Assembly (NCBI RefSeq): GCF_000225825.1
Contig: NZ_AGBX01000006.1
Coordinates: 1-64,000, forward strand
Origin: Brachybacterium squillarum M-6-3
GTDB taxonomy: Bacteria; Actinomycetota; Actinomycetes; Actinomycetales; Dermabacteraceae
DNA: 64,000 bases
Direction of reading: 5' to 3'
In this document: positions 17,890 through 31,140 of the stretch, one piece after another
Layout of the letters: each line of letters starts with the position of its first letter
How positions within the stretch are numbered: the stretch's first letter is position 1
Program-made: the position numbers and the translations under genes
The notes under the pieces: model-generated
What the model was told of the DNA's origin: nothing
The model's database searches: none
What the model saw: only the letters and a program-made list of their open reading frames with translations

Positions 17890-19449
17890 TCAGTCCGCGG
17901 CGGGCTCGGCGCTCGCCGAGGTCTCCGACGCGGGCTCCGCGACGGGGCTACCCGAGGAACGTTCGGCCTCCTCGCGCACGGCGCGGCCCCCGGCGGCGGC
18001 CCGCTGCAGGGTCTCCTGGAAGTCGACCCCGGTGGTGGAGCGGACCATCTCCAGCACCTGCGCGAGGCCCACGGAGATGTTCTGCCCGATCTTCGCCTCG
18101 CCGTCGGTGGAGTACACCGAGAGCTGGTCGATGTTCGCGTAGGGGGAGGCCAGCTCGTTGGCGACCGAGGGCAGCACCTCGAGCACCTGCGCCAGCACCG
18201 CGGCGTCGTTGAACTGCTTGTAGGCCTCGGCACGGGCCCGGGTGGCCTCGGCCTCCGCCTCGCCGGTGGCGAGGATCGAGGCGCCCTCGGCCTCGCCCTG
18301 GGCGCGGCGGGAGTCGGCCTGCGCCTGACCCTCCAGGCGCACCGCCTCGGCGTCCTTGGAGCGGCGCTGCAGCTCCACCTCGGCCTCGGCGCGGCCGCGG
18401 GCCTCGATGGCGTGGGCCTCGGCGTCGGCGGTGACCTTGCGGGACTCGGCGCGGTTGCGCTCGTCGGTCAGCTGCGCCTCCGAGTCCGCGACCCGGGCGT
18501 ACTTCTTGGAGTCCGCGTCCTGCTGCTCGGCGTAGCGCTTGGCCTCGGCCGGCTTGTGGACCTCGGCGACGAGCTGCTTCTCGCGCAGGTCGTTGTTGCG
18601 GACCGCGATGAGCTCCTCCTGCTCGATGATCTTCTGCTGCTGGGCGGCGCGGGCCAGGGGTCCGGCGGCGTCGGCCACGGCCTGACGGGCGTCGGTCTCC
18701 TCCTTGATCTCGGCCTGGCGGATGTCGAAGGCCTGCTTCGACTCGGCCTCCTGCTGCAGGTTCACGTTCTTGGCCTGCGTGGACTCGCGGTTCGCATCGG
18801 ACTCGGCGATCGCGGCGCGCTTGGCGACCAGCGCCGCCTCGGGGCGGCCCCAGTCCCGCAGGTAGGTGCCGTCGTCCTCGATCGCGGAGATCTGAAAGGT
18901 GTCGATGACCAGGCCCTGGTTGTTCATCGAGTGCTCCGCCTCGGCCTGCACCTGGTTGGCGAAGGAGGCGCGGTCACGGATGATCTGCTCGACGGTCAGG
19001 GTGCCGACCACGGCGCGCAGGGTGCCCGAGAGGATCTCCTGGGTGTAGTGGTCGATCTGCTGCTGCTGGTCCAGGAAGCGCTGGGAGGCCTTGCGGACGT
19101 CCTCGATGTTGCCGCCCACCTTCACCTGGGCGACGCCGCGCAGCCGCAGGAAGATGCCGTTCATCGAGTAGCCCTCGACCTCGACGGGGATCTGGCGGGA
19201 GCTCAGCGACAGCACGAAGGCGCGGTCGAAGATGGGGCGCACGATGGCGCGGCCGCCGATCACCACCCGGGCGCCGCCGGATTCGAGGTCGATGTCCCCG
19301 TCGGGGGTGGACTTCGCGTTGCGGCCGGTGATGATCAGGGCCTCGTTCGGCGCGGCGATGCGATAGGACCTCACCAGCACCAGCAGGAGGATCAGGAGGA
19401 CGACGACGGCGACGCCCACCAGGGCGAGGATCGGGATGAGGGCTTCCAT
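17890..19449 (-). CDS. flotillin-like SPFH domain protein
   Basis: Flotillins scaffold membrane microdomains. The N-terminus is one membrane segment (about residues 5-27), followed by an SPFH/band-7 domain (about 28-220; AAPNEALIITG, IPVEVEGYSMNGIFLRL, IIRDRASFANQVQAEAEHSMNNQGL). A very long Ala/Glu/Gln/Arg coiled coil (about 220-410; TQAKNVNLQQEAESKQAFD, EARGRAEAEVEL, ATGEAEAEATRARAEA) and the flotillin tail (VLPSVANELASPYANIDQLSVYSTDG) complete it. The 519-residue length and domain order match the FloT type. No NfeD protease gene lies beside it. The start could also be the GTG at 19455, two codons upstream. It is divergent from the transporter gene. Confidence 0.92.
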   Translation of the reverse strand: MEALIPILALVGVAVVVLLILLLVLVRSYRIAAPNEALIITGRNAKSTPDGDIDLESGGARVVIGGRAIVRPIFDRAFVLSLSSRQIPVEVEGYSMNGIFLRLRGVAQVKVGGNIEDVRKASQRFLDQQQQIDHYTQEILSGTLRAVVGTLTVEQIIRDRASFANQVQAEAEHSMNNQGLVIDTFQISAIEDDGTYLRDWGRPEAALVAKRAAIAESDANRESTQAKNVNLQQEAESKQAFDIRQAEIKEETDARQAVADAAGPLARAAQQQKIIEQEELIAVRNNDLREKQLVAEVHKPAEAKRYAEQQDADSKKYARVADSEAQLTDERNRAESRKVTADAEAHAIEARGRAEAEVELQRRSKDAEAVRLEGQAQADSRRAQGEAEGASILATGEAEAEATRARAEAYKQFNDAAVLAQVLEVLPSVANELASPYANIDQLSVYSTDGEAKIGQNISVGLAQVLEMVRSTTGVDFQETLQRAAAGGRAVREEAERSSGSPVAEPASETSASAEPAAD

Positions 19450-19549
19450 GGTCACAGTGTCCCATCCTGCGGGTGCCCTGCGTCACCCCCGGGGATCCGC
19501 ATGCTGACATCAGTTCCCGGATCGCGAGACCGGGCGTAGGGTCCGGGAC

Positions 19550-20950
19550 GTGAACGAGCAGTCCCCCCGCCCCGCCCCCTCCTCTTCCGATCCGAGTCCC
19601 GCCGGCGACCCCGGCGCCGTGGGCACCGCCGGGCACGCCCCCGCGGCGGCCCCCGCGAACACCCGCGGCCGCGTCATCGTCGCCTCGATGGTCGGCACGA
19701 CCATCGAGTTCTTCGACTTCTACGCCTACGCCACCGCGGCGTCCCTGGTGTTCCCCACCCTGTTCTTCCCCGAGCAGAGCCCCACCACCCAGCTGCTGAG
19801 CTCCTTCGCCGTCTTCGGCGTCGCCTTCGTCGCCCGGCCGCTGGGCTCGGTGCTGTTCGGCCACTTCGGCGACCGCATCGGCCGCAAGCGCACCCTGGTG
19901 GCGAGCCTGCTGGTGATGGGCATCGCGACCTTCCTGATCGGCATCCTGCCGCCCGCCACCACGCCCGGCTTCTCCGTGCTCGCCCCCGCGATCCTGGTGC
20001 TGCTGCGCTTCTGCCAGGGCGTGGGCCTGGGCGGCGAGTGGTCCGGCGCCGCGCTGCTGGCCACCGAGAACGCCCCTCCGGGCAAGCGCGCCCTGTACGG
20101 CACCTTCCCGCAGCTCGGGGCCCCCATCGGCTTCATCCTCACCAACGTGCTGTTCGTGGTGCTCAGCGTGACCCTCAGCGACGAGCAGTTCATGTCCTGG
20201 GGCTGGCGCGTGCCCTTCCTGATCTCCGCCGTGCTGGTCGTGGTGGGCCTGTGGGTGCGCCTGCGGCTGATGGAGACCCCCGCCTTCCAGCGCGTCCTGG
20301 ACGAGCAGCGGGTGGCCGAGGTGCCCGTGGCCCGCGTCTTCACCACCGCCTGGAAGCCGCTGGTCCTGGCCACCCTCGCGATGGTCGCCACCTACGTGCT
20401 CTTCTACATGATGACCGCGTTCCTCATGGTCGTCGGCACCACCCCGACCACCGATCCGGTGCCGGGTCTGGGCTACGAGCGCCCAGCCTTCCTGGCCATG
20501 CTGATCATCGGCGTCGTCTTCTTCGGCATCTTCACCCTGGTCTCCGGACCGCTTGCCGACCGGGTGGGCCGCCGCTCCATGCTGCTGGTGGTCACCGCCG
20601 GGATCGCCGTCTTCGGCCTGCTGCTGCAGCCGTTGATCTCTCTGGGCACCGTCGGGGTGATGGTCACGCTGATCCTCGGCTTCACCCTGATGGGCCTCAC
20701 CTTCGGGCCGATGGCCGCCTTCCTGCCCGAGATGTTCGCCGCCGACGTGCGCTACACCGGCAGCGCCGTCAGCTACAACATGGCCTCCGTGATCGGAGCG
20801 GCCCCCGCGCCCTACGCGCTGATCGCCCTGTGGACCCTGCTGGACGGTTCGCTGTGGCTGGTCGGGGGGTACCTGGTGCTGGCCGCGGCGGTCACCGCGG
20901 TCGCGCTGCTGCTCGGCTCCGAGACCAAGGACGTCGACTACCTGGCCTGA
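19550..20950 (+). CDS. MFS transporter, metabolite:H+ symporter (MHS) family
   Basis: The 466-residue membrane protein has 12 predicted membrane segments. The MHS signature is clear: GTTIEFFDFYAYATAASLVFP in helix 1, RPLGSVLFGHFGDRIGRKRTL in loop 2-3, and GVGLGGEWSGAALLATENAPPGKRALYGTFPQLGAPIGF. The family includes shikimate, proline/betaine, alpha-ketoglutarate and citrate symporters; the substrate here is unknown. A disordered Pro/Ala-rich tail of about 38 residues precedes helix 1. The GTG start has TAGGGT (19537-19542) ending 7 bases upstream and no ribosome site, again leaderless-like. A strong terminator follows. Confidence 0.9.
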   Translation: MNEQSPRPAPSSSDPSPAGDPGAVGTAGHAPAAAPANTRGRVIVASMVGTTIEFFDFYAYATAASLVFPTLFFPEQSPTTQLLSSFAVFGVAFVARPLGSVLFGHFGDRIGRKRTLVASLLVMGIATFLIGILPPATTPGFSVLAPAILVLLRFCQGVGLGGEWSGAALLATENAPPGKRALYGTFPQLGAPIGFILTNVLFVVLSVTLSDEQFMSWGWRVPFLISAVLVVVGLWVRLRLMETPAFQRVLDEQRVAEVPVARVFTTAWKPLVLATLAMVATYVLFYMMTAFLMVVGTTPTTDPVPGLGYERPAFLAMLIIGVVFFGIFTLVSGPLADRVGRRSMLLVVTAGIAVFGLLLQPLISLGTVGVMVTLILGFTLMGLTFGPMAAFLPEMFAADVRYTGSAVSYNMASVIGAAPAPYALIALWTLLDGSLWLVGGYLVLAAAVTAVALLLGSETKDVDYLA

Positions 20951-20976
20951 CCCCGCGAGCCCGCCCCCTGACGACG

Positions 20977-21009
20977 ACGCGCCCCCGCCGGAATCCGGTG
21001 GGGGCGCGT
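20977..21009. terminator. bidirectional terminator between MHS transporter and pgi
   Basis: Arms of 15 bases (20977-20991 and 20995-21009) with one G-T type mismatch surround the loop AAT. It lies between convergent genes. Confidence 0.8.
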
Positions 21010-21031
21010 CACGCGTGCGTCGCGGCGGCGC

Positions 21032-22741
21032 TCAGGCCCGGTGCGCGCGGTAGTAGCGGATCAGCTCGGCAGTGGAGGAGTCCTGCTCCTCGATGGCCTG
21101 CTCGTCGCCGGCGACGGCGGGGGCGAGCTCCTTGGCGAGCTGCTTGCCCAGCTCCACGCCCCACTGGTCGAAGGAGTTGATGCCCCAGACCACGCCCTCG
21201 ACGAAGGTGATGTGCTCGTACAGGGCGATCAGCTGGCCCAGCACCGAGGGGGTCAGCGCGGGCGCCATGATCGAGGTGGAGGGGCGGTCCCCGGAGAACT
21301 CGCGGGCGGCGACCAGTGCGCCCTCGGTGCCCTCGGCGCGCACCTCCTCGGCGGTCTTGCCGAAGGCCAGCGCCTTGGACTGGGCGAAGAAGTTCGCCAG
21401 GAACAGCTCGTGCACGTCCTGCTCGCCGTCGGTGAGCGGCCGGGTGGGGGTCGCGAAGGCGATGAAGTCGGCCGGGATGATTCGGGTGCCCTGGTGGATG
21501 AGCTGGTAGAAGGCGTGCTGCCCGTTGGTGCCGGGCTCGCCCCAGAACACCTCGCCGGTCTCGGTGACCACGGTCGAGCCGTCCCAGCGGACCGACTTGC
21601 CGTTGGACTCCATCGTGAGCTGCTGGAGGTAGGCGGGGAAGCGGTGCAGGTACTGGGAGTAGGGGAGCACCGCGTGGGTCTCCGCCTCCAGGAAGTTCAC
21701 GTTCCAGATGTTCAGCAGGCCCATCAGCAGCGGCACGTTGGACTCGGCCGGTGCGGTGCGGAAGTGCTCGTCCATCGCGTGGAAGCCGGCCAGCAGCTCC
21801 TCGAAGACCTCCGGTCCGAGCACGGTGGCCAGCACGGTGCCGATCGCGGAGTCCACCGAGTAGCGTCCGCCCACCCAGTTCCAGAAGCCGAAGGCGTTGT
21901 CCGGGTCGATGCCGAACTCCTCGACCTTGTCCAGGGCGGTGGAGACGGCCACGAAGTGCTTGGCGACGGCCTCGTTCTCCTGCTCGCGGGTGAGCCCCGC
22001 GTTCTCGCGCAGGCCCTGCAGCAGCCACTGCCGCACCAGGCGGGCGTTGGTGATGGTCTCCAGGGTGGTGAAGGTCTTGGAGGCGACGATCACCAGGGTG
22101 GTCTCGGGGTCGAGGTCCGCGGTGGTCTCGTAGGCGTCGGTGGGGTCGATGTTGGAGATGAAGCGGGCCTCCAGGCCCTCCTGGGCGAGCGGCTTCAGCG
22201 CCTCGTAGACCATCACGGGGCCGAGGTCGGAGCCGCCGATGCCGATGTTCACCACGGTGCGGATCGGCTTGCCGGTCACGCCGGTCCACTCGCCGGAGCG
22301 GACCTGACGGGCGAAGGCGTAGATCTTCTCCAGGGTGGCGTGCACGTCGGCGTCGACGTCCTGGCCGTCGACCTCGAGGGCGGGGGAGGTCCCGGCCGGG
22401 CGGCGCAGCGCGGTGTGCAGCACGGCGCGGTCCTCGGTGGTGTTGATGTGCTCGCCCGCGAACATGGCGTCGCGGCGGTCGGTGAGGCCCACCTGCTCGG
22501 CGAGCTGCAGCAGCAGCTCCTGGGTGCGGGGGGTGATGAGGTTCTTGGAGAGGTCCACGTGGAGGTCCGCGGCGTCGTGCGTGAAGCGGGCGGCGCGCTC
22601 GGGGTCCTCGGCGAACCACTCGCGCAGGGAGCCGGTCATCTCGGCGTCGTGGGCGTCCAGTGCCTCCCAGGCGGCGGTGGTCGTCGGATCCACCGGGGCG
22701 GTGTCGGGGGCGGTCTCAGCTGCAGTGCTCGATGAGGTCAT
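21032..22741 (-). CDS. pgi: glucose-6-phosphate isomerase
   Basis: This glycolytic enzyme interconverts glucose 6-phosphate and fructose 6-phosphate. The 569-residue product has the PGI signatures: [65 protein letters not shown], the conserved [11 protein letters not shown], and [18 protein letters not shown] with its catalytic residues, ending with the helix [19 protein letters not shown]. The ATG at 22741 is preceded by GGGGGG; an in-frame GTG five codons upstream is less likely. With pfkA nearby, it covers upper glycolysis. It is divergent from the peptide transporter operon across 171 bp. Confidence 0.97.
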   Translation of the reverse strand: MTSSSTAAETAPDTAPVDPTTTAAWEALDAHDAEMTGSLREWFAEDPERAARFTHDAADLHVDLSKNLITPRTQELLLQLAEQVGLTDRRDAMFAGEHINTTEDRAVLHTALRRPAGTSPALEVDGQDVDADVHATLEKIYAFARQVRSGEWTGVTGKPIRTVVNIGIGGSDLGPVMVYEALKPLAQEGLEARFISNIDPTDAYETTADLDPETTLVIVASKTFTTLETITNARLVRQWLLQGLRENAGLTREQENEAVAKHFVAVSTALDKVEEFGIDPDNAFGFWNWVGGRYSVDSAIGTVLATVLGPEVFEELLAGFHAMDEHFRTAPAESNVPLLMGLLNIWNVNFLEAETHAVLPYSQYLHRFPAYLQQLTMESNGKSVRWDGSTVVTETGEVFWGEPGTNGQHAFYQLIHQGTRIIPADFIAFATPTRPLTDGEQDVHELFLANFFAQSKALAFGKTAEEVRAEGTEGALVAAREFSGDRPSTSIMAPALTPSVLGQLIALYEHITFVEGVVWGINSFDQWGVELGKQLAKELAPAVAGDEQAIEEQDSSTAELIRYYRAHRA

Positions 22742-22829
22742 CCCCCCATTGAACACCCCGTACCGGGCGCCCGCGAGGGCCGACCGCCCTGCGACCGAGA
22801 CAGAAGTGTTATCACCAGATGGATATCCG

Positions 22830-22858
22830 TTGACATGTAAGCGGGCACACTGTCAGTC
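22830..22858 (+). promoter_or_regulatory. possible promoter region of the peptide ABC transporter operon
   Basis: A perfect TTGACA at 22830-22835 lies in the 171-bp divergent gap, but no good TANNNT box is found 16-18 bases downstream, so the assignment is weak. CAGGAG just before 22913 is the ribosome site. Confidence 0.3.
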
Positions 22859-22912
22859 ACGGTTCCGGCGACGACTGCCGGGTTCCCGCACCAGCCACTC
22901 ACAGGAGACCCC

Positions 22913-24553
22913 ATGGCTATTTCGCGACGTTCGATGATGCTCGGCACCGCCGCCACCGGCGCAGCCGCCGTCACCCTGGCCGCCTGCGGCGGAGATTCGG
23001 AGAGCGGTTCCGGCGGAGGCGGCGGCGATGCCGTCATCCTCGCCAACACCACCGAGCCCGAGAACCCCCTGATCCCGACCAACACGGGTGAGGTCGGCGG
23101 CGGCCGCATCGTCACCGCCATCTTCGCCGGCCTGGTGTACTACACCGCCGAGGGAGAGGCCGAGATGGAGCTCGCCGAGTCCATCGAGTCCGAGGACTTC
23201 CAGAACTGGACCATCACCCTGCGCGAGGGTCTGACCTACTCCGACGGCGAGACCCCCGTGACCGCCCAGGACTTCGTCAACGCCTGGAACTACGGCGCCA
23301 ACGCCGCCAACGCCCAGATCGGCCAGTACTTCTTCGAGCCCTTCGAGGGCTACGACGAGCTCTCCGCCGAGGACGTCGCCGCCGATGCGACCCTCTCCGG
23401 CCTCGAGGTCGTCGACGACCTCACCTTCACCGCCCGTCTGGTCTCCGCGCAGTCGGACTTCCCGACCCGCCTGGGCTACTCGGCGTACATGCCGCTGCCC
23501 CCCGTCGCCTTCGACGACATGGAGGCCTACGGCGAGGCGCCGCTCTCGAACGGCCCCTACATGCTCGACTCCTGGACCCACGACCAGGAGATCGTCCTGG
23601 TCCCGAACGAGAACTACGACGGCGGCCGCACGGTCGAGAACGACGGCGTCACCTTCGTCGTCTACGCCGACCCGGAGACGATGTACAACGACCTGCTCTC
23701 CGACAACGTCGACGTGGTCGACCAGATCCCGAACTCGGCCCTGCAGACCTTCGAGGACGAGCTCGGCGACCGCGCCGTCAACGAGCCGGGCGCCGTGTTC
23801 CAGTCGATGACCCTGCCGGGCTACGACCCCAACTTCGAGGGCGAGGCCGGCGAGCTGCGCCGTCGGGCCATCTCCCGCGCCATCGACCGCGCGTCGATCT
23901 GCGAGAACCTGTTCTTCGGCACCCGCACCCCGGCCACCGACTTCGTCTCCCCGGTGATCCCCGGCGGCGGGGCCACCGACCTGGAGGGCGCCGAGGTCTT
24001 CGAGTTCGACGAGGCCGAGGCCCAGGACCTCTGGTCGCAGGCCGAGGACATCCAGGCCTTCGAGGGCCCGCTGGAGCTGGCCTACAACTCGGACGGCCCC
24101 CACCAGGAGTGGGTCGAGGCCGTCTGCAACTCCCTGAGCAACGTGCTCGGGATCGAGGCCAACCCGGTGCCCTTCGCCCAGTTCGGCGAGATGCGCGAGC
24201 AGATCCGCATGCGTGAGCTGCTGGGCACCTGGCGCTCCGGCTGGCAGGCCGACTACCCCTCGATGTACAACTTCCTCGGCCCGCTCTACGGTTCCGCCGC
24301 CGCCGACGGCAACGGCTCCAACGACGGTGACTACAAGAACGAGGAGTTCGACCAGCTGCTGGCCGAGGGTCTCGCCACCGAGGACGAGGACGAGCGCATC
24401 TCGATCTGGAAGGACGCCCAGGAGCTCCTGGTGCGCGACCTCCCGGTGGTGCCCCTGTGGTACCAGAACTCCATCGGCGCCTACTCCACCGCGGTCAGCG
24501 ACGTGCAGTTCGGCTGGGACACCGTTCCGCTCTACCACCAGATCACCAAGTGA
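22913..24553 (+). CDS. ABC transporter substrate-binding lipoprotein (peptide/OppA type)
   Basis: This 546-residue solute-binding protein captures oligopeptides outside the membrane. Its signal peptide has SRRSMMLG followed by a hydrophobic core and the lipobox LAAC, with Cys25 as the lipidated residue; two adjacent arginines make Tat export possible. A Gly/Ser linker leads to the family-5 fold: WTITLREGLTYSDGETPVTAQDFVNAWNYG, APLSNGPYMLDSW, and RRRAISRAIDRASICENLFFGTRTPATDFVSP. It heads the operon with two permeases and a double ATPase. A hairpin directly after it should raise its expression relative to the permeases. A peptide-binding lipoprotein near typA is also seen in mycobacteria (LpqW). 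Confidence 0.95.
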   Translation: MAISRRSMMLGTAATGAAAVTLAACGGDSESGSGGGGGDAVILANTTEPENPLIPTNTGEVGGGRIVTAIFAGLVYYTAEGEAEMELAESIESEDFQNWTITLREGLTYSDGETPVTAQDFVNAWNYGANAANAQIGQYFFEPFEGYDELSAEDVAADATLSGLEVVDDLTFTARLVSAQSDFPTRLGYSAYMPLPPVAFDDMEAYGEAPLSNGPYMLDSWTHDQEIVLVPNENYDGGRTVENDGVTFVVYADPETMYNDLLSDNVDVVDQIPNSALQTFEDELGDRAVNEPGAVFQSMTLPGYDPNFEGEAGELRRRAISRAIDRASICENLFFGTRTPATDFVSPVIPGGGATDLEGAEVFEFDEAEAQDLWSQAEDIQAFEGPLELAYNSDGPHQEWVEAVCNSLSNVLGIEANPVPFAQFGEMREQIRMRELLGTWRSGWQADYPSMYNFLGPLYGSAAADGNGSNDGDYKNEEFDQLLAEGLATEDEDERISIWKDAQELLVRDLPVVPLWYQNSIGAYSTAVSDVQFGWDTVPLYHQITK

Positions 24554-24570
24554 TCGCCTGACCCGTCTCG

Positions 24571-24605
24571 ACAGCGGGAACCGGATCTTCTCCGGTTCCC
24601 GCTGT
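24571..24605 (+). terminator. perfect hairpin (attenuator) between binding protein and permeases
   Basis: A 15-bp perfect stem (24571-24585 with 24591-24605) has the loop TCTTC and begins 17 bases after the stop. It probably attenuates read-through into the permease genes or protects the upstream mRNA. Confidence 0.8.
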
Positions 24606-24673
24606 CGTCCGCGTGGCCACGACCCACGCGACCCCGGGGTCCCGGCCCCACTCCGACTGCGAAAGAGACCCAC

Positions 24674-25603
24674 GTGATCTGGTACATCGGGCGGCGCCTG
24701 CTGCAGATGATCCCGGTCTTCCTCGGCGCGACACTGCTCGTGTACGGGATGACCTTCCTGACCGGCGGAAATCCGATCGACACCCTGGCGGGGGACAAGC
24801 CCATCTCGCCGGCCGTGCGCACTCAGCTCGAGGCGCAGTTCAACCTCGACCGGCCCTTCATCGTGCAGTGGCTGCTGTACCTCAAGGGCGTGCTGACGTT
24901 CGACTTCGGGGTCGGCTTCAACGGCCGCCCGATCATCGACCAGATCGCCGCCGCCTTCCCCGCCACCGCGAAGCTCGCGATCATCGCCGTGGTGGTCGAG
25001 ACCATCTTCGGCGTCGCGGCCGGTGTGCTCGCGGGCCTGCGCAAGGGCACCGTCATCGACACCACCCTGCTGATGCTCTCGCTGCTGGTGATCGCCGTGC
25101 CGACCTTCGTGATCGGCTTCGTGGTGCAGTTCTTCCTCGGCGTCCGCCTGGACCTGATCACGATCAACGTGGGCCGCGATCCGAGCTGGATCAACCTGCT
25201 GCCCCCGGGGATCGTGCTGGGCGCGGTCTCCTTCGCCTACGTACTGCGCCTGACCCGCACCTCGGTGGCCGAGACCATGACGGCGGACCACGTGCGCACC
25301 GCCACCGCCAAGGGCCTCTCCCGCGGCGGCGTGGTCTCCAAGCACATCCTGCGCAACTCCCTGATCCCCGTGGTCACCTTCATCGGCGCCGACCTCGGCA
25401 TGCTGATGGGCGGCGCCATCGTCACGGAGAACATCTTCAACATCCCCGGGATCGGCACCCTGCTGTTCGACTCGATCCGGGACAACGAAGCGCCGATGGT
25501 CGTCACCCTGGTGACCCTGCTGGTGATCGTCTTCCTGGTCTCCAACCTCATCGTGGACCTGCTCTACGCCGCGCTCGACCCGAGGATCCGCTATGCGAAG
25601 TGA
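24674..25603 (+). CDS. peptide ABC transporter permease (DppB/OppB type)
   Basis: This 309-residue integral membrane subunit has six predicted membrane segments. The N-terminus MIWYIGRRLLQMIPVFLGATLLVYGMTFL is typical of DppB, and the coupling (EAA-like) loop is HVRTATAKGLSRGGVVSKHILRNSLIPVVTF, which contacts the ATPase. The last part GGAIVTENIFNIPGIGTLLFDSI is highly conserved. The GTG start follows AAAGAGACC. The gene overlaps the next permease by 11 bases. Confidence 0.95.
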   Translation: MIWYIGRRLLQMIPVFLGATLLVYGMTFLTGGNPIDTLAGDKPISPAVRTQLEAQFNLDRPFIVQWLLYLKGVLTFDFGVGFNGRPIIDQIAAAFPATAKLAIIAVVVETIFGVAAGVLAGLRKGTVIDTTLLMLSLLVIAVPTFVIGFVVQFFLGVRLDLITINVGRDPSWINLLPPGIVLGAVSFAYVLRLTRTSVAETMTADHVRTATAKGLSRGGVVSKHILRNSLIPVVTFIGADLGMLMGGAIVTENIFNIPGIGTLLFDSIRDNEAPMVVTLVTLLVIVFLVSNLIVDLLYAALDPRIRYAK

Positions 25604-26545
25604 CACCCGCCCCGCCCTGAGGCCCCGTGCCGAGCACTGGGTCGCGCCGCTGGAGGAGACCCCGCTGCGCGAGGTCGACGCCGCCGACAGCAGCACCACA
25701 CCCCGTTCCCTGTGGGCCGAGGCCTGGCACAACCTGCGCCGCAACCCCGTCTTCCTGATCTCGGCCGTGCTGATCCTGTTCGTACTGTTCGTGGCCGCGT
25801 TCCCGCAGCTGTTCACCGACCAGGACCCGCGCTACGGCAACCTGGCGCAGGCCCGCCAGGACCCGAGCGCCGAGCACCCCTTCGGCACCACCGTCCAGGG
25901 CTACGACATCCTCTCCCGCACGGTCTGGGGAGCCCGCACCTCGGTGACCATCGGCTTCCTCGCGATGATCGGCACCACCCTCATCGGCATGGTGATGGGC
26001 TCGCTGGCCGGCTACCTCGGCGGCTGGGTCGACGAGGTCATCTCCCGCATCACCGACATCTTCTTCGCGCTCCCGCTGGTGCTCGGTGCCATCGTGATCG
26101 CCACCCGTCTGGGGTCGATGACGATGCCGATCGTGGTGCTGGTGATCTGCCTGTTCGGCTGGACCAACATCGCCCGCATCATGCGCGGCGCGGTGCTGTC
26201 GACGAAGACGCAGGACTACGTGATGGCCTCGACCGCGCTGGGTGCGAGCTCGACCACGAACCTGCTGCGCCACGTGATCCCCAACGCGATCGCCCCGGTG
26301 ATCGTCACGGCCACCGTGAACCTGGGCGTCTTCATCGTCGCCGAGGCGACCCTGTCCTTCCTCGGCGTGGGCCTGCCCTCGACCTCCGTGTCCTGGGGCG
26401 GGGACATCTCCGCGGCCCGCAGCGCCCTGCGCACCCAGCCGATGATGCTGTTCTACCCCTCCATGGCCCTCGCCATCACCGTGCTGAGCTTCATCATGCT
26501 CGGCGACGCGGTGCGCGACGCCCTGGACCCGAAGGCGAGGAAGCG

Positions 26546-26549
<4 letters not shown>
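25593..26549 (+). CDS. peptide ABC transporter permease (DppC/OppC type)
   Basis: This 318-residue partner permease starts with a cytoplasmic tail of about 45 residues before the first membrane segment. The OppC N-terminal region (WHNLRRNPVFLISAVLILF), the HPFGTTVQGYDILSRTVWGARTSVTIGF block and the coupling loop VMASTALGASSTTNLLRHVIPNAIAP are all present, as is EATLSFLGVGLPSTSVSWGGDI. It overlaps both neighbours (11 bases with the first permease, ATGA with the ATPase gene). Confidence 0.95.
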
Positions 26550-28477
<1,928 letters not shown>

Positions 28478-28514
28478 TCCCCGCCCCGTCCGACCCCGCT
28501 CTCCCTGCCACCCC

Positions 28515-28577
28515 GGACCCCCGTCACTTTCGTGTCGGATAGCGCGCCGTTATCCGACACGAACGTGACGGGGGTCC
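28515..28577. repeat. 63-bp near-perfect palindrome upstream of typA
   Basis: The 27-base left arm (28515-28541, beginning GGACCCCCGTCAC) is matched by 28551-28577 with a single mismatch around the 9-base loop GCGCGCCGT. It lies 37 bases after the transporter operon. There is no U-tract. It could end transcription, but length and symmetry also suit a repeated extragenic palindrome. The 307-bp gap around it otherwise holds a duplicated GTGCAGGAGGT (28626-28636, 28649-28659) and the typA -10 box. Confidence 0.9.
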
Positions 28578-28688
28578 GTGCATTCCCGCGCACTCGTGAC
28601 GGAGGTGCGCGGTGGCGCGCGGAGCGTGCAGGAGGTGATGTGTGTCGTGTGCAGGAGGTCTGCCATCGCCCCGCGGTGCGGTGCTCGA

Positions 28689-28694
28689 TAGACT
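28689..28694 (+). promoter_or_regulatory. putative -10 box for typA
   Basis: TAGACT lies 90 bases before the typA ATG. The upstream copies of GTGCAGGAGGT end 29 and 52 bases before it and could be regulator sites. No clear -35 box is visible. Confidence 0.4.
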
Positions 28695-28784
28695 CGCGAA
28701 GGCCCCAGCGGGGTCGCGCCGCCTGGTGCGACCGGCACGGACGGGCCGCACCCTGACCTGCGACCCGGAAACGAGCTGCCCCGC

Positions 28785-30707
<1,923 letters not shown>

Positions 30708-30726
30708 CCCGCGAGGCGATCCCCTC

Positions 30727-31140
30727 GTGAGCCCTGCCGCCGGATCGTCCGATCCCCTGACCGAGCGTCTCGGTCAGGGGGCGGTGGCGATCCTGCCGGC
30801 GATCATCTCCGTGCTGCTGATGATCACCACGCACCGCCTGCGGGTGGAGCTCGGCGGGGTCGAGCTGCCCGTGGGGCTGCTCCTCGGCGCCGCCTATCAG
30901 GTGCTGACCTGTGTGTTCCTCTGGGCGGTGACCGCCTCTCGGCTGCCGCTGGTGATCCTCGGCGGGCTCTGGGGCCTGCTGTCGATGCCCTTCCTCGGCA
31001 ACGGCGTCGGCGGCGGCGTGCTGATGCCGGGCGCGCTCGGCGAGCAGCCGCAGTACTCCGGCTGGATCGTGCAGCTGCTCGGCGTGGGCATCCCCTTCCT
31101 GGCGGCGGGCCTGCTGAGCCTGCGCCGGAGGGGGCGATGA
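30727..31140 (+). CDS. small integral membrane protein, four segments
   Basis: This 137-residue protein has four hydrophobic segments (about residues 17-36, 46-70, 74-92, 108-130) and no recognised catalytic motif. The GTG at 30727 lies 19 bases after typA; an earlier in-frame start inside typA only adds Pro/Arg-rich sequence. It overlaps the next gene as ATGA. A small membrane protein in this position after typA is seen in other actinobacteria, but I do not know its function. Confidence 0.75.
   Translation: MSPAAGSSDPLTERLGQGAVAILPAIISVLLMITTHRLRVELGGVELPVGLLLGAAYQVLTCVFLWAVTASRLPLVILGGLWGLLSMPFLGNGVGGGVLMPGALGEQPQYSGWIVQLLGVGIPFLAAGLLSLRRRGR

Noticed and set aside
22853..25816. A 987-codon reverse frame opposite the peptide transporter genes
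   Set aside because: It mirrors the genes for the binding protein and first permease, which have strong motifs on the forward strand.
28532..28756. Small forward frame over the palindrome before typA
   Set aside because: It begins inside the palindrome, has no ribosome site and ends in Arg-rich sequence; the region is better explained as regulatory.
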